DNA of 64,000 nucleotides from Pogonophryne albipinna (Eukaryota > Chordata > Actinopteri > Perciformes > Artedidraconidae), in assembly GCA_028583405.1 (NCBI GenBank), contig JAPTMU010000164.1, positions 4,413 to 68,412 of the forward strand, in the 5' to 3' direction. A program made the translations under genes and the position numbers. Of this stretch, positions 1-11,526 are shown one piece after another. The notes under the pieces are model-generated. The model had not been told where the DNA came from. It saw nothing but the letters and a program-made list of their open reading frames with translations, and searched no databases. How positions within the stretch are numbered: position 1 is the stretch's first letter; every line of letters begins with the position of its first letter.

Positions 1-640
1 ATTGGTGTGTCCCGCACCGTTGTGTCTTTTCAGCCGTGCCGACGCCTTTTCGGGCGAAAACCCACAGATTCGACATGAACGTTGAATCGGTGGTCAATCG
101 GCCAAAGGCTCTCGGCAAAAGAAATCACTCTGATTGGCCGTTCAGCTAGCGAATCAGTGCATTAGAAGCGAAACGGAAGTGAGGGACCCAAACAAACTAT
201 TAAGAAGGCAAATGTGAGATTTGATTTAACTCCAGCTCTCGACACAGGTTCAGGAAAGCTCCATGAGCTTCTCGCTGTAGAGTGAAAATGGAACACACGC
301 TATTTGTTGTTTGTTTATATCACGCAGTCTGTTCTTCTTCTCTCGGTTATCACGCAGTCTGTCTTCCGGTTGTTGCCTCTTTTGAATGACGAATACACAC
401 TGCCGCCTGCTGGTAAGGACAGTTATTGCCACTCACGCATGCGCAGTTCGTACGTGCTTCTTGGCTGTCGGCTGAAGTCTTTGCTGTGTGTTCCAGACAC
501 ATTGCTAAGACGCAGAGACGCGAGGCGACACAACATTCGGGTCCGTCTGTGTCAGTTCTTTGGTGTCAGCTTGGTGTGTCCGGGCCTTGAAGTGTGTGTT
601 TTTGTTTCGCTCACCGCTCCATCACAGCGGGCAGAGCTGC
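1..640. other. Unassigned sequence left of the first LINE
   Basis: No coding exon or known repeat is recognised here. The open frame starting at 304 is only AT-poor unconstrained sequence that runs into the LINE reverse-transcriptase frame, so its first ~110 residues are not a gene. The bases near 626-635 (gcagagctgc) recur at 1751-1760, just beyond the LINE, and look like its target-site duplication. This block is therefore the left half of the pre-insertion locus. Confidence 0.5.
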
Positions 641-1750
641 AGTTGATCATGTCATTAGCCCGCATTGGTTTTTCATACCACTGCTACGCTGACGACACCC
701 AATTAATTCTGTCCTTTCCCCGCTCAGAGACCCAGGTCGTCGCACGCATCTCTGCTTGTCTAGCTGACATCTCTCAGTGGATGTCTGCTCATCACCTCAA
801 GCCCAACCTTGACAAGACTGAACTGCTTTTCCTTCCGGGAAAAGATTGTCCCACTCTTGACCTAACAATCAACATCGGCCCCTCTGATGTTTCCCCGACT
901 CAGACTGCAAGGAATCTGGGTGTGACCCTAGATAACAACCTGTCCTTCACTGCAAACATCGCTGCTACAACCCGCTGCTGCAGATACACGCTTTACAACA
1001 TCAGGAGGATACGTCCCCAGCTGACCCAGAAAGCCACGCAGGTTCTGGTCCAGGCTCTCGTCACCTCACGCCTAGACTACTGCAACTCCCTCCTGGCTGG
1101 TCTACCTGCATGTGCCATCCGACCTCTGCAGCTCATCCAGAATGCAGCGGCTCGTCTGGTCTTCAACCTTCCTAAATGTTCCCACACCACGCCGCTCCTC
1201 CGCTCCCTCCACTGGCTTCCGGTAACTGCTAGAATCCACTTCAAGACAATGGTACTTGCGTACCATGCTGCGAATGGATCTGGCCCTTCCTACATCCAGG
1301 ACATGGTTAAACTGTACACCCCAGCACGTGCACTCCGCTCTGCATCAACCAAACGGCTCGCTGCACCCTCGCTGCACCCTCGCTGCCAAGGGGACCCAAG
1401 TTCCCATCAGCAGAAACACGTGGGTTTGCTATCCTGGCTCCAACATGGTGGAATGAGCTCCCCATTGACATCAGGACAGCAGATAGCTTACACACCTTCC
1501 AGACTGAAAACTCATCTCTTTCGACTCCACTTCGAGCAATAGAATTACTAACAATGAACTGCTAACAGAGCACTTATATACTAATAAAGGACTGGCTTAC
1601 CTAAAGCCAGTTGAGTAGCACTTGAAATGTTTGGCTCTATGAAACCTGATGTACTTTATGATTCTGTTTTCTTCAAGGTTGTGTCTTCCTGGTCGATTGT
1701 ACTTATTGTAAGTCGCTTTGGATAAAAGCGTCAGCTAAATGCAATGTAAT
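641..1750 (+). mobile_element. 5'-truncated L2-like LINE, copy 1
   Basis: This fragment encodes the C-terminal half of a non-LTR reverse transcriptase. It contains the catalytic YADD box (HCYADDTQL near 680), then the thumb and C-terminal region with SRLDYCNSLLAG and SLHWLPV, both typical of the L2/CR1/Jockey group. The frame breaks near 1370, where the expected residues after KRLAAPSL are disturbed by a short duplication of 'ctcgctgcaccct'. The 3' end (about 1705-1750) carries a conserved fish LINE tail (gctttggataaaagcgtcagc). The flanking direct repeat gcagagctgc at 626 and 1751 supports an ordinary 5'-truncated retrotransposition. Clade assignment beyond 'L2-like' is uncertain. Confidence 0.85.
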
Positions 1751-2256
1751 GCAGAGCTGCGAGTCTCCGTCAGCAAACATCTGATCTCTCTCTCCTGTCC
1801 GATTAGACTTCACTCGCGTTTTTGTCCATATCGATCAGATCTAGCTAGTTCTAGCTAATGATATGTCTGCCTGCGTGTTGCTGTGTTCAAAATTCCAGGA
1901 AAGACGACTTCTAAGTTTAACTATTTATTATGAGAGCAAAAGACATATATTCACTTGGCCAAGGACTCTGTCACGTCATAGAAATCACAGGCAGCAAAGC
2001 TGTAATCTGTAACCACCATATCCCTAAAGAGCCTCGAACCTTGTGCGTGCATACATTTTATTACACAGGGCGTTGCCCATACATTTATGATTGGTCAAGA
2101 CTACCTGAAGAGATACCGCGGTTTAGACTTGGTTCTCTTTGGTTGGTGCGCAGACTCAGAGTCTCTTGGCAACACGATCCTCCAATCAGCATTCTGCCGG
2201 CCTGTGGAAGTCCCTCCCTACTCTGACACCATCATACGTCATTTGTTTTCGCTAAC
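1751..2256. other. Unassigned sequence between LINE and hAT
   Basis: No gene or repeat family is recognised. The short open frames here lack any recognisable domain. The last eight bases plus one (gtttctac at 2257-2264) are the left target-site duplication of the hAT element that follows. Confidence 0.4.
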
Positions 2257-2342
2257 GTTTCTACTAGGGGTGTAACGGTACACGTACCCGTACCGAAATT
2301 ATTCGGTACGAGCCCTTCGGTTCGGTACACGTGTGCGAACGC

Positions 2343-2600
2343 AGATAAAGTTGAGCTCGAAAATCCTCCAGCATCATTGAAGTCTCCGGTTTGGGAACAT
2401 TTTGGTTTCGCAGTTACGTACAAGGATGACGGACAAAGACAGGTGGACCGAACCAAAGCTGTTTGTCGGCATTGTTCAACTAACATTGGTTACGCGGCTG
2501 GCAATACATCAAACTTGCACACTCATTTGAAAAGGCATCACCCGAACGTGAATATCACCGGTACCAAAAGACTGAAGTGCAAACCCAACTCCCGCTAGCA
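2343..2600 (+). pseudogene. hAT transposase, BED zinc-finger fragment
   Basis: The translated segment has the BED layout: SPVWEHFGF, then a C-x2-C pair (CRHC), then NTSNLHTHLKRHHP supplying the two histidines. BED fingers bind DNA in hAT transposases and in host ZBED genes. No initiator methionine with good context is evident before 2377, and the frame ends at 2596-2598, just before the inserted LINE. The neighbouring TIR and the matching C-terminal piece at 5395 make a transposon remnant far more likely than a host ZBED gene. Confidence 0.8.
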
Positions 2601-2619
2601 TTTAAGCCTCCACCACTAC

Positions 2620-5390
2620 ATTACATTGCATTTAGCTGATGCTTTTATCCAAAGCGTCTTACAATAAGTGCGTTCGACCAACAAAATACAAACTTGAAGA
2701 AAACAGAATCATATAAGTACATCAGGTTTCATAGAGCCAAACATTTCAAGTGCTGCTCAACTGGCTTTAGATAAGCCAGTCCTTTATTAGTATATAAGTG
2801 CTTTGTTAATAGTTCAATTGCTCGAAGTGGAGTCGAAAGAGATGAGTTTTCAGTCTGGAAGGTGTGTAAGCTTTCTGCTGTCCTGATGTCAATGGGGAGC
2901 TCATTCCACCATTTTGGAGCCAGGATAGCAAACCCACGTGTTTCTGCTGATGGGAACTTGGGTCCCCCTCGCAGCGAGGGTGCAGCGAGTCGTTTGGTTG
3001 ATACAGAGCGGAGTGCACGTGCTGGGGTGTACGGTTTAACCATGTCCTGGATGTAGGAAGGGCCAGATCCATTCGCAGCATGGTACGCAAGTACCATAGT
3101 CTTGAAGTGGATTCTAGCAGTTACCGGAAGCCAGTGGAGGGAGCGGAGGAGCGGCGTGGTGTGGGAGAATTTAGGAAGGTTGAAGACCAGACAAGCTGCT
3201 GCATTCTGGATGAGCTGCCGAGGTCGGATGGCACATGCAGGTAGACCAGCCAGGAGGGAGCTGCAGTAGTCGAGGCGTGAGAGGACGAGAGTCTGGACCA
3301 GAATCTGCGTGGCTTTCTGGGTCAGCTGGGGACGTATCCTCCTGATGTTGTAAAGCCTGTATCTGCAGCAGCGGGTTGTAGCAGCGATGTTTGCAGTGAA
3401 GGACAGGTTGTTATCTCGGGTCACACCCAGATTCCTTGCAGTCTGAGTCGGGGAAACAACAGAGGGGCCGATGTTGATCGTCAGGTCAAGAGTGGGACAA
3501 TCTTTTCCCGGAAGGAAAAGCAGTTCAGTCTTGTCAAGGTTGAGCTTGAGGTGATGAGCAGACATCCACTGAGAGATGTCAGCTAGACAAGCAGAGATGC
3601 GTGCGACGACCTGGGTCTCTGAGCGGGGAAAGGACAGAATTAATTGGGTGTCGTCAGCGTAGCAGTGGTATGAAAAACCATGCGGGCTAATGACAGATCC
3701 GAGCGAGTTTGTGTACAAGGAGAAGAGGAGGGGACCAAGAACAGAGCCCTGAGGGACCCCTGTAGTTAATTGACAAGGGTCGGACTCGGACCCTCTCCAA
3801 GTAACCCTGTAGGTGTGGTCTTTGAGGTATGAGGTGATGAGGGAAAGTGCATAGCCTGAAACTCCAAGTTCTTGGAGAGTGCGAAGGAGGATCTGATGGT
3901 TCACCGTGTCGAATGCAGCAGACAGGTCCAGAAGGATGATGACAGAGGAGAGGGATGCTGCTTTGGCCGTGTGCAGTTCCTCAGTGACAGCAAGGAGGGC
4001 AGTTTCTGTGGAGTGACCTCCCTTGAAACCAGACTGGTGCGGATCCAGAAGGTTGTTCTGATGGAGATAACAGGAGAGTTGTTTAAAGACAGCGCGTTCA
4101 AGTGTTTTAGACAGGAACGGGAGGAGAGAGACAGGCCTGTAGTTTATAACATCAGACGGGTTGAGAGTGGGTTTCTTTAGGAGAGGGTTTACTCTTGCCT
4201 CCTTGAGACTGTTTGGAAAGTGACCAGAAGTTAGAGAAGTGTTGATGAAATGGGTGAGAAACGGTAGAATATCAGGAGCGATAGTCTGAAGGAGGTTTGA
4301 AGGGATAGGGTCCAGAGGACAGGTGGTAGGGCGGGCAGAGGTAATGAGGGTAAGAACCTCACTTGGAGAGAGAGGGGAAAAGGAGGTCAGTGTGTGGGTG
4401 GAAGGAGGGTCTGGTGACCCAGCGGTGAGTAGAGGTGAGTCAGAAAAAGAAGAGCGAATATCATCAACCTTTTTTTCAAAGTGGTTAACAAAGTCGCTTG
4501 ACAGAAGGGTGGAGGGGGAAGGGGCTTTGGGGGGGTCCAGGAGGGAGGAGGGGGGAGGGGCTTTGGGAGGGTCCAGGAGGGAGGAGGGGGGAGGGGCTTT
4601 GGGGGGGTCCAGAAGGGAGGAGGGGGAAGGGGCTTTGGGGGGGTCCAAGAGGGTGGAGAAGATGGAAAATAGTTTTTTGGGATTGGAATAGGAAGATTGG
4701 ATCTTATCTTGAAAGGAAGTGCTTTTTTCCTGAGAGATCGAAGCAGAGAAAGAGGAGAGGAGAGCCTGATAGGTTAGGAGGTCGTCATGGTGTTTGGATT
4801 TCCACCGTTTCCGCTCTGCTGCCCGAAGGACGGTTCTATTAGCACGCAGTGCGTCATTTAGCCAGGGAGCAGGAGGGGACTGACGAGCCTGCCGAGATGT
4901 GAGAGGACAGAGAGAGTCCAGAGAGGACAGAGAGAGTCCAGAGAGGATGAGAGAGTAGAGAGGAGAGTTTCTGCAGCAGAGATTGGAGGTAGGAGTTGGA
5001 ACGAGTCAGAGGAAGGGAGGGCTGAGAGAACCGATGAGGCAAAGGTAGAGGGGGAGAGGGAACGAAGGTTACGGCGGACAGGTGCAGGATGAGAAGAGAT
5101 TAGTTTGTTATGTTTGGAAAGGGGTAGAGAGAATGAAATGAAGAAGTGATCGGATGTGTGGAGCGGGTTTACAGAGAGGTTAGAAGTAGTGCAGTTCCTT
5201 GAGAATATGAGATCAAGGACATTGCCAGCTTTATGAGTTGGTGGGGATGGAGACAGTGAGAAAGCTAAGGCGGTTAACAGAGATGTTAGTTCAGATATCT
5301 TCCCTGTCTGGAGGTTGAAGTCTCCGAGAAGTACAGCGGGAGGGCCAGTTTCAGGGATGTGTGAGAGGAGATGATCTCATTCCTCCAAGA
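2620..5390 (-). mobile_element. L2-like LINE copy 2, nested in the hAT
   Basis: On the minus strand this LINE has its 3' tail at about 2620-2660 and runs through a 639-residue open reverse-transcriptase frame (4648-2729). Visible motifs include DLSAAFDTVNH, TTGVPQGSVLGP, HCYADDTQL, SRLDYCSSL and SLHWLPV. Upstream, 5390-4700 reads as the endonuclease C-terminal part in broken frames (LLGDFN and SDHFF motifs on the minus strand). Its 5' end is truncated at the junction with hAT sequence near 5385-5395. It is closely similar to copy 1 but in the opposite orientation. The linker between endonuclease and RT holds a 36-bp in-frame tandem repeat (4500-4650). Confidence 0.85.
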
Positions 5391-5394
5391 AGTC

Positions 5395-5616
5395 CCCCAA
5401 GGCGCCTGGTGGACGGTAGGACCACTCGCAAAAAGTTCAGACCAAGCCAAAGCTATTACAAACGCCAAATATCCTTATGTTGCCATGTTAACAAAGCGCT
5501 ACCTGGCTGTGCTACCTCTGTCCCTAGAGAGGGTGTTCTCCACAGCAGGAGACATTGTTAGTGCCAGCAGATCTGCCCTTTCAGCAAGCAATGTGGACAA
5601 GTTCATCTTTCTTTAA
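5395..5616 (+). pseudogene. hAT transposase, C-terminal dimerisation fragment
   Basis: The translation includes KRYLAVLPLSLERVFSTAG and the ending ALSASNVDKFIFL. This matches the hAT C-terminal signature, in which a leader-residue tract is followed by S-x-ERVFS-x-AG and a conserved NV-x-KL-x-FL end. The frame stops at 5614-5616. With the BED fragment at 2343 it brackets the inserted LINE and shows that one hAT gene was split. The missing middle means no complete catalytic triad can be seen. Confidence 0.8.
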
Positions 5617-6074
5617 AAAACATGAAAATACAATGACAAGCAAGTCCTAATGTCAAGCTGGCTGCTCAGGTACAGTACAGTTCAAATACAGATTATTTCA
5701 GTTCATCGACATGCTGCACCTTAATGTTTATTTTATTATATTTTGTATTTATTTGAGTGAATATTCACAGTTTAATAATAATTAAAAACCCAAAACTAAT
5801 AGTTTATGTCTTGTGAGTACTAGTACAGTAAAGTTCAAATACAGATTATTTCAGTTCATCGAAATGCTGCACCTTAATGTTTATTTTATTAAATTTTGTA
5901 TTTATTTGAGTGAATACATTATTCACAGTTTAATAATAATTTTTAAAAAATATGTTATGTTTTGTGATAATTTTTTCTGCTGTACCGAAAACGTACCAAA
6001 CCGAACCGTGACCTAAAAACCGAGGTACGTACCGAACCGAAATGTTTGTGAACCGTTACACCCCTAGTTTCTAC

Positions 6075-7613
6075 AGAAAAAGTGGAATCTTCCTAGCTGT
6101 GTGTGGGAGTGGAGCTCACCCAAAGCTCAAGGCCGGAGCGATGTCCTGTTTATGAATAACTCTTTGTATTCTTCCAGTCTCTGCACCTGACCTGCTACTC
6201 TGTATTGCAGGCTAAAGACGTCTATTTATTCCAAAGTCACAGCCACATAAAATGAGCACAATAAGCTTATAATGTAATAATAAGAATCAGTCTTTCTAAT
6301 GTTATATACAAATAGCCTCCACAGTGTCAAAGGACACTTAAACAATAAGCAACATTTTGACCGGAGAGATTTAGAGTTGCCGGTCTTCAGCATATTTCAT
6401 CGGTCATAGTCCGGTAATTACCGGCTAACGGAAACTCTGCCGTGCGGGAGGGCTGGAGGCTCCTGCTGGGTGCACTGTCCTGCAAGATACCGGGACCTGG
6501 ATTTGAAACACTCGGAACACTGTTGTTGGCGAAACACATCAGCAATGACGGGGGTGAGCAGGAAAGGCGGGACTATGGCGTATAGGGCGTAGACACGGAG
6601 CCGTTGGGACCCGTTATCGTTTGAGGGCTCCGTTTCCGCGGTTCCGTTGGGCCTCGTGTAAACGAACCGTCCATACGATAGAGAACTGTAGCGGATAACA
6701 CCCCTTCCGTCTCCGTGTAAACGGGGCCTTAGACTAATTGGATATTCTTTGATAGCTAGTGCAGTTCTCACGTAGTCGCAGCTTACGTTTTGTGACAATG
6801 TCACACTGTTTCACATGTTATAATGGGTGTGTGTGGGAGAGTTAAGACTTGAGAGTGACATCACGGCTAGAGGGGAGAGGAGCTGGAAAATCTGAAGAGT
6901 TTTTTTTCCAACTATTGCTCGGCTGGCCACAATTTTCACTCTTCATACATAATTTGGTTATCATAATGTAGGGAAACTTGTCACGGCCGCGCCTCATTAA
7001 ATGCTGCTCATTTAATCAAACGGACTTACACATATAGCAAACACAGAGTCATCAGGTGTTCATCTGTATCCTAAATACTCTGGGTAAGATATTTAGCTGA
7101 TTGGATTTACAGTTTTTTACTTGGAAGCAATAATGCAGCACAATATTGTCAATACACTCTGACAGGCACTTGTTCACTGGCAGGGTGTTGCCGTGGAAAC
7201 GCTTTGATATTTGAACACACCTGTCGGTCGTTAACTAAATCCAGTGGTAATCTAAAGATGTTCAGAAACGATGCAGGAATGTTGTACAAGAATCCAAAAA
7301 TGTAATTGATAAACAGTTAAAATAGTCAACTAAAAGTGAGCTAAAATGTATGGATAGTCTTTGTTGCACCTTAACAATACAACTAATGCTATTAATACTT
7401 ACTCAGCGGTGGGGGGGGGATTTTTACATCAGGACGCCCACCCAAGGTTCAGTCACAGTCAACATTTCTCGGAAATTTCTAGTTTTTTATTATTGTGTAT
7501 TTTGTGTTCCTACCTTAATTTATTTGTGTTTATTCTGTAATTCTCTGTATAGCACTTTGATCTGGAAGTTTTAAATGTTTTTGACATGTTTTGTAAACGT
7601 TTCCTGTGTACAG
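6075..7613. other. Probable cdc27 intron 5' of the first visible exon
   Basis: No exon is recognised. The segment ends in the acceptor tttcctgtgtacag at 7600-7613. A stretch near 6590-6730 (minus strand) is unlike its surroundings, with 'ggccccgtttacacgg'-type sequence that resembles a decayed DNA-transposon terminus, but I cannot delimit it. A G run (ggggggg) lies at 7412. Whether the whole interval is one intron depends on 5' exons outside the window. Confidence 0.5.
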
Positions 7614-7786
7614 ACAGCGTGATGGCGTTGCTACGGGAACTGGGGCGTGGTTACCAGGCACTGTGTTCCTACAACTGCAGAGAAGCCATCAACATCCTGA
7701 GCTCGCTGCCCCCCCCCCACTACAACACCGGCTGGGTCCTCACACACATCGGCAGGGCCTACTTTGAACTGGCCGAGTACACACAG
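7614..7786 (+). CDS. cdc27: cdc27 (APC3), first exon visible here
   Basis: CDC27/APC3 is a TPR scaffold subunit of the anaphase-promoting complex (APC/C), the nuclear/cytosolic E3 ubiquitin ligase that triggers anaphase. Its C-terminal TPR superhelix binds the Ile-Arg tails of the CDC20/CDH1 coactivators and APC10. This 173-bp exon encodes DSVMALLRELGRGYQALCSY and continues to AYFELAEYTQ, nearly identical to vertebrate CDC27. It enters from the acceptor tgtgtacag with two bases of a split codon and leaves in phase at CAG|gtaaca. The upstream half of the protein (human CDC27 is ~820 residues) is not in the window. Nine exons here sum to 1070 bp and stay in frame to a stop, so the gene looks functional. 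Confidence 0.95.
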
Positions 7787-10282
7787 GTAACACACCTGAC
7801 ACACGGGTAACACACAGGTACCACACACCCAGAGGTTGCGCTAGACTTTTTCACTGCCCGTCAGAGGGCGGGGCGGGGCGCACGCTCGTGAACTGTTAGC
7901 GCCGTGTTATGCATGCCCACTGCACCTCGCGGGAGTGCGCACAGCGTAAAGCCAACACTCACAGACGTTTCAATGATCTGTTCGGCAAAGTTGGGTTTGG
8001 AAACCGTATAATTTCCTTTTTGGCAGGCATGCATAACACGGGAGCCTCGCTGCGGGGAAACTTTGGCGCTGTTCCGAGTTTGTTCTAATCCGTCAAAATG
8101 ACGGACTGCTTTCAGATTTTTCCGTCATTGTTTAAAAAAATCCGTCATAGACGGAAAATATTCGGTTAACGCGACCTCTGACACACAGTTACCACACACC
8201 TGACACACAGGTACAACACACCTGACACAGGTAACACACACCTGACACACAGGTAACACACACCTGACACAGGTAACACACACCTGACACAGGTAACACA
8301 CACCTGACACACAGGTAACACACCTGACACACAGGTAAAACACCTGATAACACACATCTGACACACAGGTAACACACCTGATAACACACATCTGACACAC
8401 AGGTAACACACACCTGACACATAGGTAACACACACCTGATAACACACATCTGACACACAGGTAACACACACCTGACACACAGGTAACACACCTGACACAC
8501 AGGTAACACACCTGATAACACACATCTGACACACAGGTAACACATCTGACACACACATCTGACACACAGGTAACACACCTGACACACAGGTAACACACAG
8601 GTAACACACCTGACACACAGGTAACACACATCTGACACACATCTGACACACAGGTAACACACCTGACACACAGGTAACACACACCTGACACACAGGTAAC
8701 ACACACCTGACACACAGGTAACACACATCTGACACACAGGTAACACACCTGACACACAGGTAACACACATCTGACACACAGGTAACACACACCTGATAAC
8801 ACACATCTGACACACACCTGACACACAGCACACAGGTACAACACACCTGACACACAGGTAACACACCTGACACACAGGTACCACACACCTGACACACAGG
8901 TAACACACCTGACACACAGGTAACACACATCTCACACACAGGTAACACACCTGACACACAGGTAACACACATCTCACACACAGGTAACACACACCTGACA
9001 CACAGGTAACACACACCTGACACACAGGTAACACACATCTCACACACAGGTAACACACAGGTAACACACCTGACACACAGGTAACACACACCTGACACAC
9101 AGGTAACACACATCTCACACACAGGTAACACACCTGACACACAGGTAACACACCTGACACACAGCACACAGGTACAACACACCTGATAACACACACCTGA
9201 CACACAGGTAACACACCTGACACACAGGTAACACACCTGACACCCAGGCAACACACCTGACACACAGCACACAGGTACAACACACCTGATGACACACAGG
9301 TAACACACACCTGACACACAGGTAACACACCTGACACACAGGTAACACACCTGACACACAGGTATCACACACCTGACACACAGGCAACACACATCTGACA
9401 CACAGGTAACACACCTGACACACAGGTACCACACACCTGACACACAGGTAACACACCTGACACACAGGTACAACACACCTGATAACACACACCTGACACA
9501 CAGGTAACACACACCTGACACACAGGTAACACACCTGACACAAAGGTAACACACCTGACACACAGGTAACACACCTGACACACAGGTACAACACACCTGA
9601 TAACACACACCTGACACACAGGTAACACACCTGACACACAGGTAACACACATCTGACACACAGGTATCACACACCTGACACACAGGCAACACACATCTGA
9701 CACACAGGTACCACACACCTGACACACAGGTACCACACACAGGTACAACACACCTGATAACACACATCTGACACACAGGTAACACACCTGACACACAGGT
9801 ACCACACCTGACACACCGGTACCACACACCTGACACACAGGTAACACATCTGACACACAGGCAACACACATCTGACACACAGGTAACACACCTGACACAC
9901 AGGTAACACACCTGATAACACATATCTGACACACAGGCAACACACATCTGACACACAGGTAACACACCTGACACACAGGTAACACACCTGACACACAGCA
10001 CACAGGTACCACACACCTGACACACAGGTAACACACCTGACACACAGCACACAGGTACCACACACCTGACACACAGGTAACACACCTGACACACAGCACA
10101 CAGGTACAACACACCTGATAACACACACCTGACACACAGGTAACACACCTGACACATAGATACCACACACCTGACACACAGGTAACACACAGGCAACACA
10201 CTCCTGACCCTTTCTGCACTGTGGTAATGACAATGATAATCTTGTTGGAGGTGAATGATGATGTCGTAATGTTTGTTGGTAG
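7787..10282 (+). repeat. cdc27 intron filled by a donor-site minisatellite
   Basis: The intron is mostly a 20-22 bp tandem repeat whose unit (acacaggtaacacacctg, with insertions of 'ac') includes the exon's own last bases and 5' splice site, ACACAG|GTAACA. The array begins at the exon edge, is interrupted by a small hAT MITE (7830-8180), and resumes to about 10205. Variants with 'gtaccacac', 'gataacac' and 'catctgac' are interspersed. Every unit has a CAG|GTAA-like donor match. Long Cys-Val-rich open frames on the minus strand are artefacts of the stop-free repeat. Confidence 0.9.
7830..8180. mobile_element. hAT-type MITE inside the intron array
   Basis: The ends are inverted repeats: left cagaggttgcgctag, right ttaacgcgacctctg. 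The element has no coding capacity. It splits the donor-site minisatellite, with repeat units resuming immediately on the right (acacacagttaccacac), so it inserted into an existing array. A clean 8-bp TSD cannot be read because both flanks are (ca)-rich. A related, larger copy lies at 53423-54673 in the opposite orientation. Confidence 0.75.
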
Positions 10283-10435
10283 GCCGAGCGTCTGTTCAGC
10301 GAAGTCCGCAGGATCGAGTCGTACCGAGTGGAAGGAATGGAGATCTACTCTACAACACTGTGGCACCTTCAGAAAGACGTGGCCCTCTCCGCCCTTTCCA
10401 AAGACCTGACGGACATGGACAAAAACTGTCCTGAG
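10283..10435 (+). CDS. cdc27: cdc27 exon (51 codons)
   Basis: The exon starts in phase after the acceptor gttggtag and encodes AERLFSEVRRIESYRVEGME through KDLTDMDKNCPE, part of the C-terminal TPR array of CDC27. It ends at the strong donor GAG|gtaaga. The 153 bp are a multiple of three, so skipping would keep frame but remove a TPR helix pair. The last ~39 bases of this exon recur as a near-perfect copy inside the following intron (11098-11137). Confidence 0.96.
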
Positions 10436-11290
10436 GTAAGAACCATACCTGTCCAAAGACTGTCCTTAGTTACGAACCATACCTGTCCAAAGACTGTTCT
10501 TACTTACGAACCATACCTGTCTGAAGACTGTCCTTAGTTACGAAACATACCTTTCCAAAGACTGTTCTGAGGTAAGAACCATACCTGTCCGAAGACTGTC
10601 CTGACTTACAAATTATACCTGTCCGAAGACTGTCCTTAGTTACGAACCATACCTGTCCGAAGACTGTCCTTAGTTACGAACCATACCTGTCCGAAGACTG
10701 TCCTTAGTTACGAACCATACCTGTCCGAAGACTGTCCTTAATTACGAACCATACCTGTCCAAAGACTGTTCTTACTTACGAACCATTCCTGTCTGAAGAC
10801 TGTCCTTAGTTACGAAACATACTTTTCCAAAGACTGTTCTGAGGTAAGAACCATACCTGTCCGAAGACTGTCCTTAGTTACGAACCATACCTTTCCAAAG
10901 ACTGTCCATGGGTAAGAACCATACCCGTCCTAAGAATGTCCTTAGTTACAAATTATACCTGTCCGGAGACTGTCCTTAGTTACAAACCATACCTGTCTGA
11001 AGACTGTCCTTAGTTACGAATCATACCTTTCCCGAAGACTGTACTGAGTTAAGAACCATACCTGTCCGAAGACAGTCCTTAGTTACAAACCATACCTGTC
11101 CAAATACCTGACGGACATTGACAAAAACTGTCCTGAGGTAAGAACCATACCTGTCCAAAAACTGTCCTGAGGTAAGAACCATACCTGTCCAAAAACTGTC
11201 CTGAGGTAAGAACCATACCCGTCCAAAGACTGTCTTTAGTTACGAGCCATACCCGTCCAAAGACTGTCCTTAGTTACGAACCATACACGT
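10436..11290 (+). repeat. 34-bp minisatellite seeded by the exon donor
   Basis: About 24 copies of a ~34-bp unit (tacctgtccgaagactgtcc plus ttagttacgaacca). The seed is the exon-intron junction: CTGTCCTGAG|gtaagaaccatacc matches unit phase exactly. Several units keep the intact junction 'ctgaggtaagaacc' (for example near 10569, 10839, 11131, 11169 and 11203). Others have drifted to 'cttagttacgaacc', losing the GT. One copy (11098-11137) includes 39 bases of upstream exon. Confidence 0.9.
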
Positions 11291-11299
11291 CCAAAGGAC

Positions 11300-11475
11300 T
11301 CCTGTAGGGGGTTCGGTCTGACTCCAGGAGGGGGCCCGGTCTGACTCCAGGAGGGGGTCCGGTCTGACTCCTGGAGGGGGTCCGGTCTGACTCCTGGAGG
11401 GGGTCCGGTCTGACTCCTGGAGGGGGACCGGTCTGACTCCTGGAGGTGGTCCGGTCTGACTCCAGGACGGAGTCT
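11300..11475. repeat. 23-bp G-rich minisatellite
   Basis: About seven copies of a 23-bp unit (ggtctgactcctggaggggg plus tcc) lie in the same cdc27 intron, between the donor array and the next acceptor. There is no relation to a splice site. The minus-strand open frame across it is a by-product. Confidence 0.85.
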
Positions 11476-11526
11476 TGCCTCAGTCTGCCCTCCATTAGGG
11501 TTTCATAACAACCTGTCTGTCTGCAG

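Larger units (their letters stand above)
2265..6066 (+). mobile_element. hAT transposon with BED finger, split by a LINE
   Basis: Imperfect terminal inverted repeats (left taggggtgtaacggtac, right accgttacacccct) are flanked by an exact 8-bp target-site duplication, gtttctac, at 2257-2264 and 6067-6074. Between them only the two ends of a transposase survive: an N-terminal BED-type zinc finger (2343-2600) and the C-terminal dimerisation region (about 5395-5616). The middle, including most of the RNase H-like catalytic core, is missing or replaced by an inverted L2-like LINE. The element is dead as an autonomous transposon. Its 3' non-coding part (5640-5990) contains an approximate internal duplication of about 150 bp. 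Confidence 0.85.

Noticed and set aside
304..640. N-terminal 110 residues of the first open frame as a gene
   Set aside because: They precede the LINE insertion point and have no domain. The frame is fortuitously joined to LINE RT sequence.
6418..6804. 128-codon minus-strand frame as a host gene
   Set aside because: No recognisable domain or splice context. The sequence looks like a decayed transposon terminus, but I could not delimit it.
8125..10456. Very long minus-strand Cys/Val-rich open frames (up to 677 codons)
   Set aside because: They are translations of a stop-free 20-22 bp repeat inside a cdc27 intron. Several frames are open at once, and there is no start context or unique domain.
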